DNA of 64,000 nucleotides. Source: Polyangiaceae bacterium. Lineage in GTDB: Bacteria > Myxococcota_A > Polyangia > Polyangiales > Polyangiaceae. A program made the translations under genes and the position numbers. How positions within the stretch are numbered: the first letter of the stretch is position 1; each line of letters opens with the position of its first letter. This document shows positions 8,346 through 16,396 of this stretch, in pieces. The DNA lies in NCBI GenBank assembly GCA_013361525.1, contig JABFXY010000069.1:62001-126000 (forward strand). Direction: 5' to 3'. Under the pieces are notes generated by a model. It ran no database searches, was not told where the DNA came from, and was given only the letters and a program-made list of their open reading frames with translations.

Positions 8346-9469
8346 TGCGCGCGCTCGGTTTCGCGATCGGCGTCTCCTGCGTCGCGTGTGGTGCGGCGAG
8401 CGAAGGCGCGCAGGGCCCGGCGACCGAGACGAATTCCTCCGCCGCCGTCGGCGCCAAGGCGCCCGCGGACGAGGTCGTCTGCAATGCGTCGCTCCGCGCG
8501 AGGGGAAGCAACGTCCGCCGCGTGATCATCCGCGGGACGACCAGTCGCGAGGTGTGTGCGTCGATCCGCACCATGGCGGGGAGACCCGAGGGCGACGCGC
8601 CGATCGAAGCGGACGTGCGCGCGCTGTTCGGCACCGGCCGATTCGACGACGTCGCCGTCAACGAGGAAGAAGCGGTCGTCGACCCTCCATCGGGCGCCGA
8701 TGGCGCGCGCGAAAAGGCCGTCGACATCGTGTTCGTGGTCAAGGAGCGCGCGAGGATCTCGAAGGTCGACGTTACCGGCGTGAACGATCCCGCCGTGCTC
8801 AAGCGAATCGAAGAGCTCCCGGAGCCGGCTGTTTGGCTCGATCCATCGTGGATCCACATTCGCGCCAGTTGGCTGACGTTTGCGCTCGAGGAAGAGGGTT
8901 TCCGCCACGCCAAGGTCTCGTTCGACGTGACGCCGCCGAAGAACGGAACGAGCGCGGTGCATTTCGCCGTCACCGAAGGTCCACGCGTCACTGTCGGCGC
9001 CCTGAAGTTTCCTGGCCTGAAGGTCGCGAAGGAAGAGATGTTCCGTGAGCGGCTCGCGCTTGCGCCGGGACAGATCGCTCCGCGCGACGCCATCGAGCAC
9101 GATGCGTTCGTGGTGAGCGCGGCGCTCTACGATGTCGGGCTCATCGATTGCCGGGTCCGCCCGGATGTCACCGAGAGCGCCGACAAAAAGACCGTCGACG
9201 TCGTCTTCAACGTCGAAGAGGGGCCGGTCTACAAGCTCGGAAGCATCTCGATCACCGGCGAGGGCAAGCTCGCCGACGGGGCGTATGCGAGCATCCTCAA
9301 GGAGCTGAAGAAGGGCGCGCCGTTCAGCCGCATCAAGCTCCTTCAGGCGCAGGATGCGATCCGTGCGCTCCACGAGAAAAAGGGCGTTCCCCGCGCGATC
9401 GAACCGGAGACGAACGTCGACCCCAAGACCAGGACGATCGACCTCAAGTTGTGGCTCGTCGCTCCCTGA
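8345..9469 (+). CDS. POTRA-repeat protein without a beta-barrel (BamA-like N-terminus)
   Basis: A 374-residue protein with a short hydrophobic N-terminus ending in CVAC, possibly a lipoprotein signal, then several POTRA-like units. These include NVRRVIIRGTTSREVC, ISKVDVTGVNDPAVLKRIEEL, VTVGALKFPGLKVAKEEMF and YKLGSISITGEGKLADGAY, each with the pattern (V/I)xxVxxxG, a helix and a turn-strand. In BamA and TamA such repeats receive unfolded outer-membrane proteins and precede a 16-strand barrel. Here the protein stops after the last POTRA, so there is no barrel. It is co-transcribed with the SurA-N-like gene (one-base overlap). A periplasmic scaffold role is inferred. It abuts the convergent gene at 9470. 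Confidence 0.7.
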   Translation: MRALGFAIGVSCVACGAASEGAQGPATETNSSAAVGAKAPADEVVCNASLRARGSNVRRVIIRGTTSREVCASIRTMAGRPEGDAPIEADVRALFGTGRFDDVAVNEEEAVVDPPSGADGAREKAVDIVFVVKERARISKVDVTGVNDPAVLKRIEELPEPAVWLDPSWIHIRASWLTFALEEEGFRHAKVSFDVTPPKNGTSAVHFAVTEGPRVTVGALKFPGLKVAKEEMFRERLALAPGQIAPRDAIEHDAFVVSAALYDVGLIDCRVRPDVTESADKKTVDVVFNVEEGPVYKLGSISITGEGKLADGAYASILKELKKGAPFSRIKLLQAQDAIRALHEKKGVPRAIEPETNVDPKTRTIDLKLWLVAP

Positions 9470-10666
9470 CTATTGCTCGACGTCTTTGCAGCAGCGAAAA
9501 CCGAGGTGGTAGTTCTGATGGCTGTCGTGGCTCATCAGCTTCGTTCCGTGCCAGTCCGGCGCGCGCCACCGGCAATCGTCGATGTGCGCCTCGTAGCTCT
9601 TGAAGATGAACCAGCTGCCCTTCATCTCGGTGCCGCCGGCACCCCCGTGACTACCGAGATCGTCCGCTCGTAGCGGCAGGTTCATGTGCTCGGCGACGTT
9701 GCCGTGCTGGTCGTAGACGCCGAAAGCGCTCTTACATTCCGGGAACGCGCCGCTCGGATACGTGTTCGACCCGCAGACCTTCCAGCCGCTCTTTTCGCAC
9801 TTCTTGCTCTTGTGCGAGCTCATCGCGCATTTGTCGAAGTTCTTCTCGGCGCCGTAGGCCCAGACGATCTCTCGCGACTCGTTGTGGCGGTGACGGCTCT
9901 CTTTGCGCGGCAGCTTCCAGGCGTATTCGCTCTCCGCCGGGAGCAACGCGCCGGCGCAGGCGCCCTCCCATTCGTGGGCGTCGCAGATGCGCTTGCCGAC
10001 GGCTTTGCACATCAGCGCGGCTTCGCGCGAGCTCACCCAGGTGACGGGGTATTCGCACGGAACGCCGGGAAACTCGTATCGATCGATGCAGACCTTCGCG
10101 TTGGCTTTTGTCTCGCCGGCCTTCGGGTTCCACAGCGGGCTCATGAACGGGCCCCCGCAGATGGGCTCCTCTTCCTCGATGACGCCGGCCGCCTCGCGAC
10201 GCTCGCGACATTCTTTGCGCGTCATCGCGTATTCGCAGATCTCGGGGTTGCCTTGGCCGACGATCTTCGATTTCTCGAGGACGCCGTGGAGCGCGGCGAT
10301 CTGGCCGTCGTCGAGGCGCATCGTCGTCTTCATCCGACGAAGCATCGCCTCCCGTTGCTCGTCGAGGGTCGTCGGGTAGACGTCCTCCTCCGGCAGTGGC
10401 GGTGAGACGGCGCGCGTCGTCGCGGACGCGCTGGGCGCAGGCGCGCCGTTTTCAGCCGAGCTCGAAGCGGGCGCACTCGGCGCACCGCTCGGCGTAGCCG
10501 ACGCGTTCGAAGCCGTCGCCACCGCCGAGCTCGAGCCTTCCGCGCCCTCCGCCGTCGGGCCGTCCTTGCACCCGCTTACGACCAGAAACGAGAGGACGGC
10601 GGCCGCGAGAACGGCGTCAGCACTTCTTGATGAATCCGCCCTTCTTGCAGGGCTGCTTGCCGCCAT
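9470..10666 (-). CDS. Lipoprotein with formylglycine-generating-enzyme-like (SUMF1) fold
   Basis: A 398-residue protein. Its ATG (10666) lies 50 bases inside the 3' end of the pseudokinase gene; no closer start in frame keeps the signal peptide. An Arg-containing n-region, a hydrophobic core and lipobox VSGC (Cys33) are followed by an Ala/Ser-rich linker. The folded part has FGE-sulfatase landmarks: VCIDRYEFPGVPCEYPVTWVS, EAALMCKAVGKRICDAHEWE, YDQHGNVAEHM and a final LGFRCC. The paired catalytic cysteines of true formylglycine-generating enzymes are not evident, so this is more likely a binding or structural version. It is many-Cys and secreted. The operon partner is a PEGA-domain pseudokinase. 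Confidence 0.78.
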   Translation of the reverse strand: MAASSPARRADSSRSADAVLAAAVLSFLVVSGCKDGPTAEGAEGSSSAVATASNASATPSGAPSAPASSSAENGAPAPSASATTRAVSPPLPEEDVYPTTLDEQREAMLRRMKTTMRLDDGQIAALHGVLEKSKIVGQGNPEICEYAMTRKECRERREAAGVIEEEEPICGGPFMSPLWNPKAGETKANAKVCIDRYEFPGVPCEYPVTWVSSREAALMCKAVGKRICDAHEWEGACAGALLPAESEYAWKLPRKESRHRHNESREIVWAYGAEKNFDKCAMSSHKSKKCEKSGWKVCGSNTYPSGAFPECKSAFGVYDQHGNVAEHMNLPLRADDLGSHGGAGGTEMKGSWFIFKSYEAHIDDCRWRAPDWHGTKLMSHDSHQNYHLGFRCCKDVEQ

Positions 10667-12536
10667 TCGTCGGGGTCTTGTTGCCGGTGCCGGTGTTCGA
10701 GGGAGGCGGAGGCGACTGGGTCGCCTTCTCCGCCGTGAGCTGAAACGTCTTTTCGACCGGGGCGCTTCCCTCTTTCAACTCGACCTTTTCGGTCTGACCG
10801 ACGAAACCCGCCTTGCTTACCTCGACCTCGTGAGAGCCGGGGTCGAGCATGATCGGCTTCGTGAGGTCGGCGGCTTTGCCGTCGACCTTCACCTCGTCGC
10901 AAGCCATCGGCTTGCACTTCACCTTCAGCTCGACCGGCTTCGCCGCCGGGGCCGACGAAGCGCTCGACGCTGGCTCCGACGTCTGGGTCGCCGCAGGGGG
11001 AGGCGGCTCGGAGGCCTGCGCTGTCTCCGCCGGTTTCGCCGACGTGTCGATCTTGATCGGGCTGTCCGTATCCGCCGATGTGTCGCTCTTCAGCCGGAGG
11101 AAGATCACGGTGCCGACCACGCCGAGGAGCACGACAGCCGTGAACACGAGCGCGACGGGAAGGACCTTGCTCTTGCCGCCGCCGTTGGGGCCTACGCCGG
11201 TGGGCGCGGGCGGAGGCGGATAGCCCTCGCGCGCCTGTTGCGCGTACCCGAAGCCGGCATCGGTCATCGAGCTGCCGACGGGCGGAGGATTCGCGAACAC
11301 GGTGGAGCCGAGCTGATTGCCCGGTGGCGCGCTGTATTGCCCGTTCACCCCGGGCTGAGACTGCGCCTGCATCGCCATTTGGTGCGCTTGCAGCTGCTGC
11401 AGGCTCATCGCCTGCGTCGGCATCCCCAAGCCACCTTGAGCGCCGCCACCATGAGCACCCTGCGCGCCCGGTCCGCCCTGATTCGGCAACATCGGACCCG
11501 CACCCGGAGGCGGGACGAACTGCTCGAGCGGCAGCGCCAGCGTCGCGGCGCCCTGCGGGTTGGCGGGTGCCATCATGCCCATGCCTGCTGCCGGCCCCGG
11601 TCGCTCCGGGTTGCGCATGTTCGCGGGTAAGGGCGAAGGCGCATCGCCGACCATCGGAAGCGCCATCGTCGCGGCCGAGCCGACCTGCGCGCGCATCGAC
11701 TCTTCGATGACGTTCGCGAACTCCCCGATGCTCTGGTAGCGCTCGTTCGGATCGTTCGACAGCGCCTTCCAAATGACGATGTCGAGGGTCGGGCTGAGCG
11801 GGACGCCGAGCTCCGCGGCGCGTTGCGACGCGGGCGTGCGTTGCGACGACAGCTCTTGCTGCCAGCCGTTCAAGTCGAAGGTCTGCCCCTGACAGGAGCG
11901 CCAATAGGTGCGCCCCGTCAGCGCGAAGAACACGAGGAGCCCCACCGTGAAGACGTCGGCGGCCGGAGTGACCGAGCCGCTCTGCGCCTGCTCCGGCGCG
12001 ATCCACGGCGCGCTGAGAACGAACCCCTCCTGCGTCGGGACCGCGGCCTTCGGTAGGTTTGCCGCGAAGTCGGTGACGATCGTCGGGTTGCACGACGGGC
12101 CGATGAAGACGTTGGTCGGCTTGATCGCGCCGTGCACGACGTTGCGGACGTGCGCGAGATCGAGGCTTCGCGCGAGACCCTTCAGGAGGCTGACGACCTC
12201 CTCCGGCGGGAGCCTTCGCTGCACGGCGTGGAGCGAAGGCAAGCGCAGCAGCTCCGTGACCGAGAACGGTGCCAGCGTCGGCTGGTCGTACCCGGCGTCG
12301 ATGATGGGCGCGGCTGAGTTCTGCGGGAGAGCATTCGTCGCAGCGTAGGCCTGCTCGAGCGACTTCATCACCGATGCGTGCGATGCGACCGCGGGGTCGT
12401 ACAGCTTGACGGCGACCTCCTGCCCCTGTTGGTTCACACAGTGGTAGGTGATCACCGCGCCGCCGTTCCCGAGAACGCTGCGCACGGTGTACTTCCCGGC
12501 GATGATGCCTCCTGCGTTCAGCCGCGGTGCCGTCAC
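10617..12536 (-). CDS. Membrane Ser/Thr pseudokinase with PEGA domain
   Basis: A 639-residue protein started at GTG 12536, overlapping the upstream lipoprotein stop by four bases. Residues 15-290 have the Ser/Thr kinase fold with the ATP-site Lys kept (Lys44 in VAVKLYD). The catalytic HRD is replaced by HGA (135-137) and DFG by DFA (156-158), so the catalytic Asp is gone and phosphotransfer is unlikely. A long Gln/Met/Pro-rich linker follows, then one membrane helix (PVALVFTAVVLLGVVGTVIF). The C-terminal part is PEGA-like (VKVDGKAADLTKP, DPGSHEVEVSKAGF), a class that binds cell-envelope ligands. It probably works as a sensor or scaffold linking an outside domain to an inside kinase fold. Neighbours on both sides are lipoproteins of the same operon. 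Confidence 0.88.
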   Translation of the reverse strand: MTAPRLNAGGIIAGKYTVRSVLGNGGAVITYHCVNQQGQEVAVKLYDPAVASHASVMKSLEQAYAATNALPQNSAAPIIDAGYDQPTLAPFSVTELLRLPSLHAVQRRLPPEEVVSLLKGLARSLDLAHVRNVVHGAIKPTNVFIGPSCNPTIVTDFAANLPKAAVPTQEGFVLSAPWIAPEQAQSGSVTPAADVFTVGLLVFFALTGRTYWRSCQGQTFDLNGWQQELSSQRTPASQRAAELGVPLSPTLDIVIWKALSNDPNERYQSIGEFANVIEESMRAQVGSAATMALPMVGDAPSPLPANMRNPERPGPAAGMGMMAPANPQGAATLALPLEQFVPPPGAGPMLPNQGGPGAQGAHGGGAQGGLGMPTQAMSLQQLQAHQMAMQAQSQPGVNGQYSAPPGNQLGSTVFANPPPVGSSMTDAGFGYAQQAREGYPPPPAPTGVGPNGGGKSKVLPVALVFTAVVLLGVVGTVIFLRLKSDTSADTDSPIKIDTSAKPAETAQASEPPPPAATQTSEPASSASSAPAAKPVELKVKCKPMACDEVKVDGKAADLTKPIMLDPGSHEVEVSKAGFVGQTEKVELKEGSAPVEKTFQLTAEKATQSPPPPSNTGTGNKTPTNGGKQPCKKGGFIKKC

Positions 12537-13189
12537 TGATAGCTCCCTGGGCCGATCGTCTCGAGCGACTTGGAGATGGCTTCCACGGTCTTGTCGTCCC
12601 CCTCCGGTGAGAACGCGACGCCGAGGATTTTCTTACCGGCCGGATCGCTCGTGAGCAGAACCAGCAGGAAGCCGTCTTTGCCGTCGCGCTTCGCCTTCTC
12701 CGCCTGCCACAGCTTGATCTCGGTGCTGCCGGTCTTGCGGGCGTCGTCCGGCTTGTCCCAGCGCGGAACGAACTTCTTCTTGAACTTCTCCGGCGGCGAA
12801 ATGGCGAGCCCCTGAACAAGCTTTTCGTAGCTTGCATCGCGGGCTTTCGCCTCCTCGGGGCCGGCGCCCTCGAAGGCGGTGATGGCCATCGCGCCGGGCG
12901 TACCGTCCGGCTGGGCGATGGTCATCTCGGTTTGTTGTGCGTAGTGCCAACCTTCAGGCGGCACGAACACCGAGTCGGCGTTCGCGATCTTCGCTTGCGT
13001 GTCGGCAGTCGCGGCGCACTTCTCCGCGAGCTCCTCGCACTTCGGCTTCGGTTTCTCGGTTTTCTTGGGAGGGTCGGGCTCCGGCTCGGCGGTCGCGACG
13101 GGTTCGACGGGCTCCTTGGAAGGACACCCCGTGAGCGCCGCGACGGCTACGCCGAACAGGCCCGCCCAAACGATGGAACGAGTGGGCAT
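12533..13189 (-). CDS. Lipoprotein of unknown function, first gene of the pseudokinase operon
   Basis: A 218-residue protein with a signal peptide and lipobox ALTGC (Cys22), a Pro/Glu/Lys linker and a Cys pair (CEELAEKC). A globular domain of about 150 residues follows, beginning VFVPPEGWHYAQQTEMTIAQPDG and holding WDKPDDARKTGSTEIKLWQAE and GKDGFLLVLLTSD. I do not recognise the family. The layout, an amphipathic opening with conserved Trp residues and then short strands, resembles small PsbP/DcrB-like beta proteins, but this is only an impression. It ends by overlapping the GTG of the pseudokinase gene (GTGA), so the two are probably made together. Confidence 0.7.
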   Translation of the reverse strand: MPTRSIVWAGLFGVAVAALTGCPSKEPVEPVATAEPEPDPPKKTEKPKPKCEELAEKCAATADTQAKIANADSVFVPPEGWHYAQQTEMTIAQPDGTPGAMAITAFEGAGPEEAKARDASYEKLVQGLAISPPEKFKKKFVPRWDKPDDARKTGSTEIKLWQAEKAKRDGKDGFLLVLLTSDPAGKKILGVAFSPEGDDKTVEAISKSLETIGPGSYQ

Positions 13190-13259
13190 CGTGAGGGCCT
13201 TAGAGTTTCAGGACTTCACGCATCCTGCAAGAGTTGGGTAGAAGACCCTCTCCCCGTAC

Positions 13260-15812
13260 ATGTCACGTCATCATCCGCTCGCCGCGCTCCTCGCAGACCT
13301 GAAGACCGGCAGCGGTGACGAGCTGCTCGAGCGGTTCATCACTTACGTGACCGAGATGGGGCTCGAGCTCTATCCCGCCCAGGAAGAGGCGATCCTCGAG
13401 ATCCTCGCGGGGAAGAACGTGATCTTGTCGACCCCGACCGGCAGCGGGAAGTCGCTGGTCGCGACCGCGATGATTTTCCGAACGCTCGCGAACGCCGGGC
13501 GAGCATTCTACACGTGCCCGATCAAGGCACTGGTCAACGAGAAGTTCTTCCATCTGACCGACGCCTTCGGGCCGAAGATGGTCGGGATGATGACGGGCGA
13601 CGCCGCCATCAACGTGTCCGCGCCGATCATCTGCTGCACCGCCGAGATCGCGTCGAGCATGGCGCTGCGCGAGGGTGTCGCGGCGCCCATCGACGCGCTC
13701 GTGATGGACGAGTTCCACTACTACTCCGACAAAGATCGGGGCATCGCGTGGCAGCTGCCGCTCCTCATCCTCGAGCGGACGCGTTTTCTTCTGATGAGCG
13801 CGACGCTCGGGGATCCGAAGCCGTTCCTCGATCGCCTCGAGGGCTTGACCAAGCGCCCGGCCGCGCTGGTCGAGAGCCGGGATCGACCTGTGCCGCTCGA
13901 CTTCACGTACAGCGAAGAGCCGCTCCACGAGGTGGTGAAGGGCCTCGTCGAGAAGAGCAAGTCGCCCATCTACATCGTGTGTTTCACCCAGCGGGCCTGC
14001 GCGGAGGAAGCGCAGAACCTGATGAGCGAGAACTACACGACGAAAGAGGAGAAGAAGGCGATCCTCGAGGCGCTCCAGGACGTGAGCTTCGACAGCCCCT
14101 ATGGAAAAGAGGTGCAGCGCTTCGTGAAGCACGGCATCGGCTTGCACCACGCGGGGCTCCTTCCGAAGTATCGGCTGCTCGTCGAGAAACTCTCGCAGCA
14201 AGGATTGCTCAAGGTCATCTGCGGCACCGACACGCTCGGCGTCGGCGTGAACATCCCGATCCGCACCGTCCTCTTCACGAAGCTCTGCAAGTTCGACGGC
14301 GAGAAGGTGACGATCCTCAGCGTGCGCGAGTTTCAGCAAATCGCCGGGCGCGCGGGGCGCAAAGGGTTCGACGTCCAGGGCAGCGTGGTCGCGCAGGCGC
14401 CCGAGCACGTCATCGAGAACGTCAAGATCGACGCCAAGAAGGCTTCCGATCCGAAGAAGCACAAGAACCTTCAGCGCGCGAAGCCGCCGACGAAGGGGTA
14501 CGTGCACTGGGATCGAACGACCTTCGATCGCCTGGTTGCGAGCCGACCGGAAGAGCTCGTCCCGCGCTTTTCGATCACGCACGGCATGTTGATCGATCTC
14601 CTCGACAACCCCGAGGTCGGCAAAGGCGGCGGCTATGGGATGTTGCTCGAGCTCATCACACGCTCGCACGTGCCCGAGCGTGACAAACGCCGCGAGCGGA
14701 AGCAGGCGCCGCTCTTGTTTCGCGCGCTGCGACGCGCCGGCATCATCGAGCTCGCGCCGAGGCCGAGCGGCAAGCGCGGCAAGCTCGCCATCGTGTCGAC
14801 GAACCTCCAGCGCGACTTCTCCCTCAACCACGCGCTATCACTCTGGCTCGTCGACTTCGTGGGCGTCTTGTCCGAGACGAAGGAGAGCGAGCACGGCTAC
14901 GCCCTCGACGTGCTCAGCGCGGTCGAAGCGGTCCTCGAGAGCCCCCGCGCGATCCTCGAGCGCCAAGTCGACAAGCTCCGCGGCGAGAAGGTCGCCGAGC
15001 TGAAAGCCGCAGGCGTCGAATACGAAGAGCGCATGGCGCAGCTCGAGAAAGTCGACTACCCGAAGCCCAACGCCGAGCTCATCTACGAGACCTTCGATAC
15101 GTTCGCGAAGTTCCACCCGTGGGCGAGCGTGGAGAATGTCCGGCCGAAGTCGATTGCCCGCGACATGTTCGAGCGCTTCGCGACGTTCGACGAGTACATC
15201 CGCGAATACGACTTGTCCCGGATGGAAGGCGTCCTTTTGCGGTACCTGTCCGATGCGGTGAAGACGCTGGAGCAAGGCGTCCCGGCAAAGGACAAGAACG
15301 ACGAGCTCGACGCGCTCTATTGGTTTTTGCGCGACGAGGTACGCGGCGTCGACAGCTCTCTCCTCGACGAATGGGAGGGGCGGTTGCATGCTCGGCACGA
15401 CGAAGCCCGCGCGACCTCCATCGAGTCGGCGCCGCGGCTCGCCGACGACCCGAAAGCGCTTCTCGTCCGTGTCCGCAAAGATCTACACCGCCTGCTCAAG
15501 CTCCTCGCGACCCGAAACTTCGAGGACGCGTCGAAGTCGCTCGCGAACGCGGCCGAGTGGCCGGCCGCTCGGATCCAAGAGGCGATGGGCGCTTTCTTCG
15601 AGAAGAAGCGCACGCTCATCGTCCACCACGAGGCCCGAAGGGCGGAGTTCACGACGATGCGCCAGACCCACGAGTCCGGCTGGGACGCGTGGCAGACGAT
15701 GGTCGACCCCGAGGGCGAGAACGACTGGGCGATCGAAGCGTTCGTCGATCTCGCGGGCGACGTCGACGAGACCGGCCCCCTCTTGCAATTGCGACGGATC
15801 GCCGAGACCTGA
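13260..15812 (+). CDS. Ski2-like DEAD/DEAH-box RNA helicase
   Basis: An 850-residue superfamily 2 helicase. The Walker A motif STPTGSGKS is at residues 57-65, motif II DEFH at 150-153 and motif III SATLGD near 180. In the second RecA domain, IGLHHAGLLPKYR, GTDTLGVGVNIP and the motif VI stretch QIAGRAGRKG match the Ski2/Mtr4/Hel308 class. A long C-terminal region follows, largely helical and rich in charged residues, unlike eukaryotic Ski2 arches but typical of the bacterial members often labelled DUF3516. The expected role is ATP-driven unwinding of structured RNA, perhaps in RNA turnover; partners are not visible here. The ATG at 13260 has no strong ribosome site. A small membrane-protein gene follows after 39 bases. 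Confidence 0.92.
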   Translation: MSRHHPLAALLADLKTGSGDELLERFITYVTEMGLELYPAQEEAILEILAGKNVILSTPTGSGKSLVATAMIFRTLANAGRAFYTCPIKALVNEKFFHLTDAFGPKMVGMMTGDAAINVSAPIICCTAEIASSMALREGVAAPIDALVMDEFHYYSDKDRGIAWQLPLLILERTRFLLMSATLGDPKPFLDRLEGLTKRPAALVESRDRPVPLDFTYSEEPLHEVVKGLVEKSKSPIYIVCFTQRACAEEAQNLMSENYTTKEEKKAILEALQDVSFDSPYGKEVQRFVKHGIGLHHAGLLPKYRLLVEKLSQQGLLKVICGTDTLGVGVNIPIRTVLFTKLCKFDGEKVTILSVREFQQIAGRAGRKGFDVQGSVVAQAPEHVIENVKIDAKKASDPKKHKNLQRAKPPTKGYVHWDRTTFDRLVASRPEELVPRFSITHGMLIDLLDNPEVGKGGGYGMLLELITRSHVPERDKRRERKQAPLLFRALRRAGIIELAPRPSGKRGKLAIVSTNLQRDFSLNHALSLWLVDFVGVLSETKESEHGYALDVLSAVEAVLESPRAILERQVDKLRGEKVAELKAAGVEYEERMAQLEKVDYPKPNAELIYETFDTFAKFHPWASVENVRPKSIARDMFERFATFDEYIREYDLSRMEGVLLRYLSDAVKTLEQGVPAKDKNDELDALYWFLRDEVRGVDSSLLDEWEGRLHARHDEARATSIESAPRLADDPKALLVRVRKDLHRLLKLLATRNFEDASKSLANAAEWPAARIQEAMGAFFEKKRTLIVHHEARRAEFTTMRQTHESGWDAWQTMVDPEGENDWAIEAFVDLAGDVDETGPLLQLRRIAET

Positions 15813-15851
15813 GATCGGCGTCGCGTTCGTCGACGAATAAAGGAAACGAGC

Positions 15852-16367
15852 GTGCTCGGTCGTCTTGGAGCCTTTTGGGGAGTTGCCGGTGTCGCCCTGC
15901 TCCTCGCTGACGCGCTCGTCCGTCTCTTCGTGCACGCGCGCGACGCATTCGAGAGCGATCTTTCGCCGCTCCAATGGGCGGCCCTCGCGGTCTGGGTCGC
16001 GCTGATGACGTACGTCGAGGGGTGGCGCGGCTTTCACCTTCGTTTCTCGCCGCGTGTCGTCGCCCGCGCGCTCACCATTGCGAGCCCTGCGCAGGGGAGG
16101 GGCGTTCGGCTCGTCGACGTCGTCCTCGCGCCCGTGTTCTGCATGTCCCTTTACGGCGCGAGCCGGCGCGGCGTCCGCGCAGCGTGGATCCTCCTCGCGT
16201 TCATCGTCGCCTTCATTCTGATCGTGCGAACGCTCCCTGCTCCGTGGCGGGGCATCGTCGACGCCGGCGTGGTGGCAGGCATCGGGACAGGATTGTGCAG
16301 CCTGCTCTATTACGCCACACGCGCCGTCCTCGGCCGCCCGCCCGTGATCGATCCCGACTGCGGCTGA
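15852..16367 (+). CDS. Small integral membrane protein, unknown
   Basis: A 171-residue protein started at GTG 15852, after AAAGGAAACG as a fair ribosome site. It has about four hydrophobic segments: LGAFWGVAGVALLLADALV, LQWAALAVWVALMTYV, AWILLAFIVAFILIV and AGVVAGIGTGLCSLLYYA. A cytoplasmic-type loop carries GWRGFHLRFSPRVVARAL. Family not recognised. It lies in the same direction between the helicase and the PEP carboxylase gene with short gaps, so it may share a transcript with either, but nothing ties its function to them. Confidence 0.7.
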   Translation: MLGRLGAFWGVAGVALLLADALVRLFVHARDAFESDLSPLQWAALAVWVALMTYVEGWRGFHLRFSPRVVARALTIASPAQGRGVRLVDVVLAPVFCMSLYGASRRGVRAAWILLAFIVAFILIVRTLPAPWRGIVDAGVVAGIGTGLCSLLYYATRAVLGRPPVIDPDCG

Positions 16368-16396
16368 GCTGCGCCGGTCGAGTGCTACGGTGACGC

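Noticed and set aside
13263-14831. 522-residue open frame antisense to the helicase gene
   Set aside because: It mirrors the helicase gene's codon bias, has no motif and no ribosome site; the plus-strand gene shows all helicase motifs.
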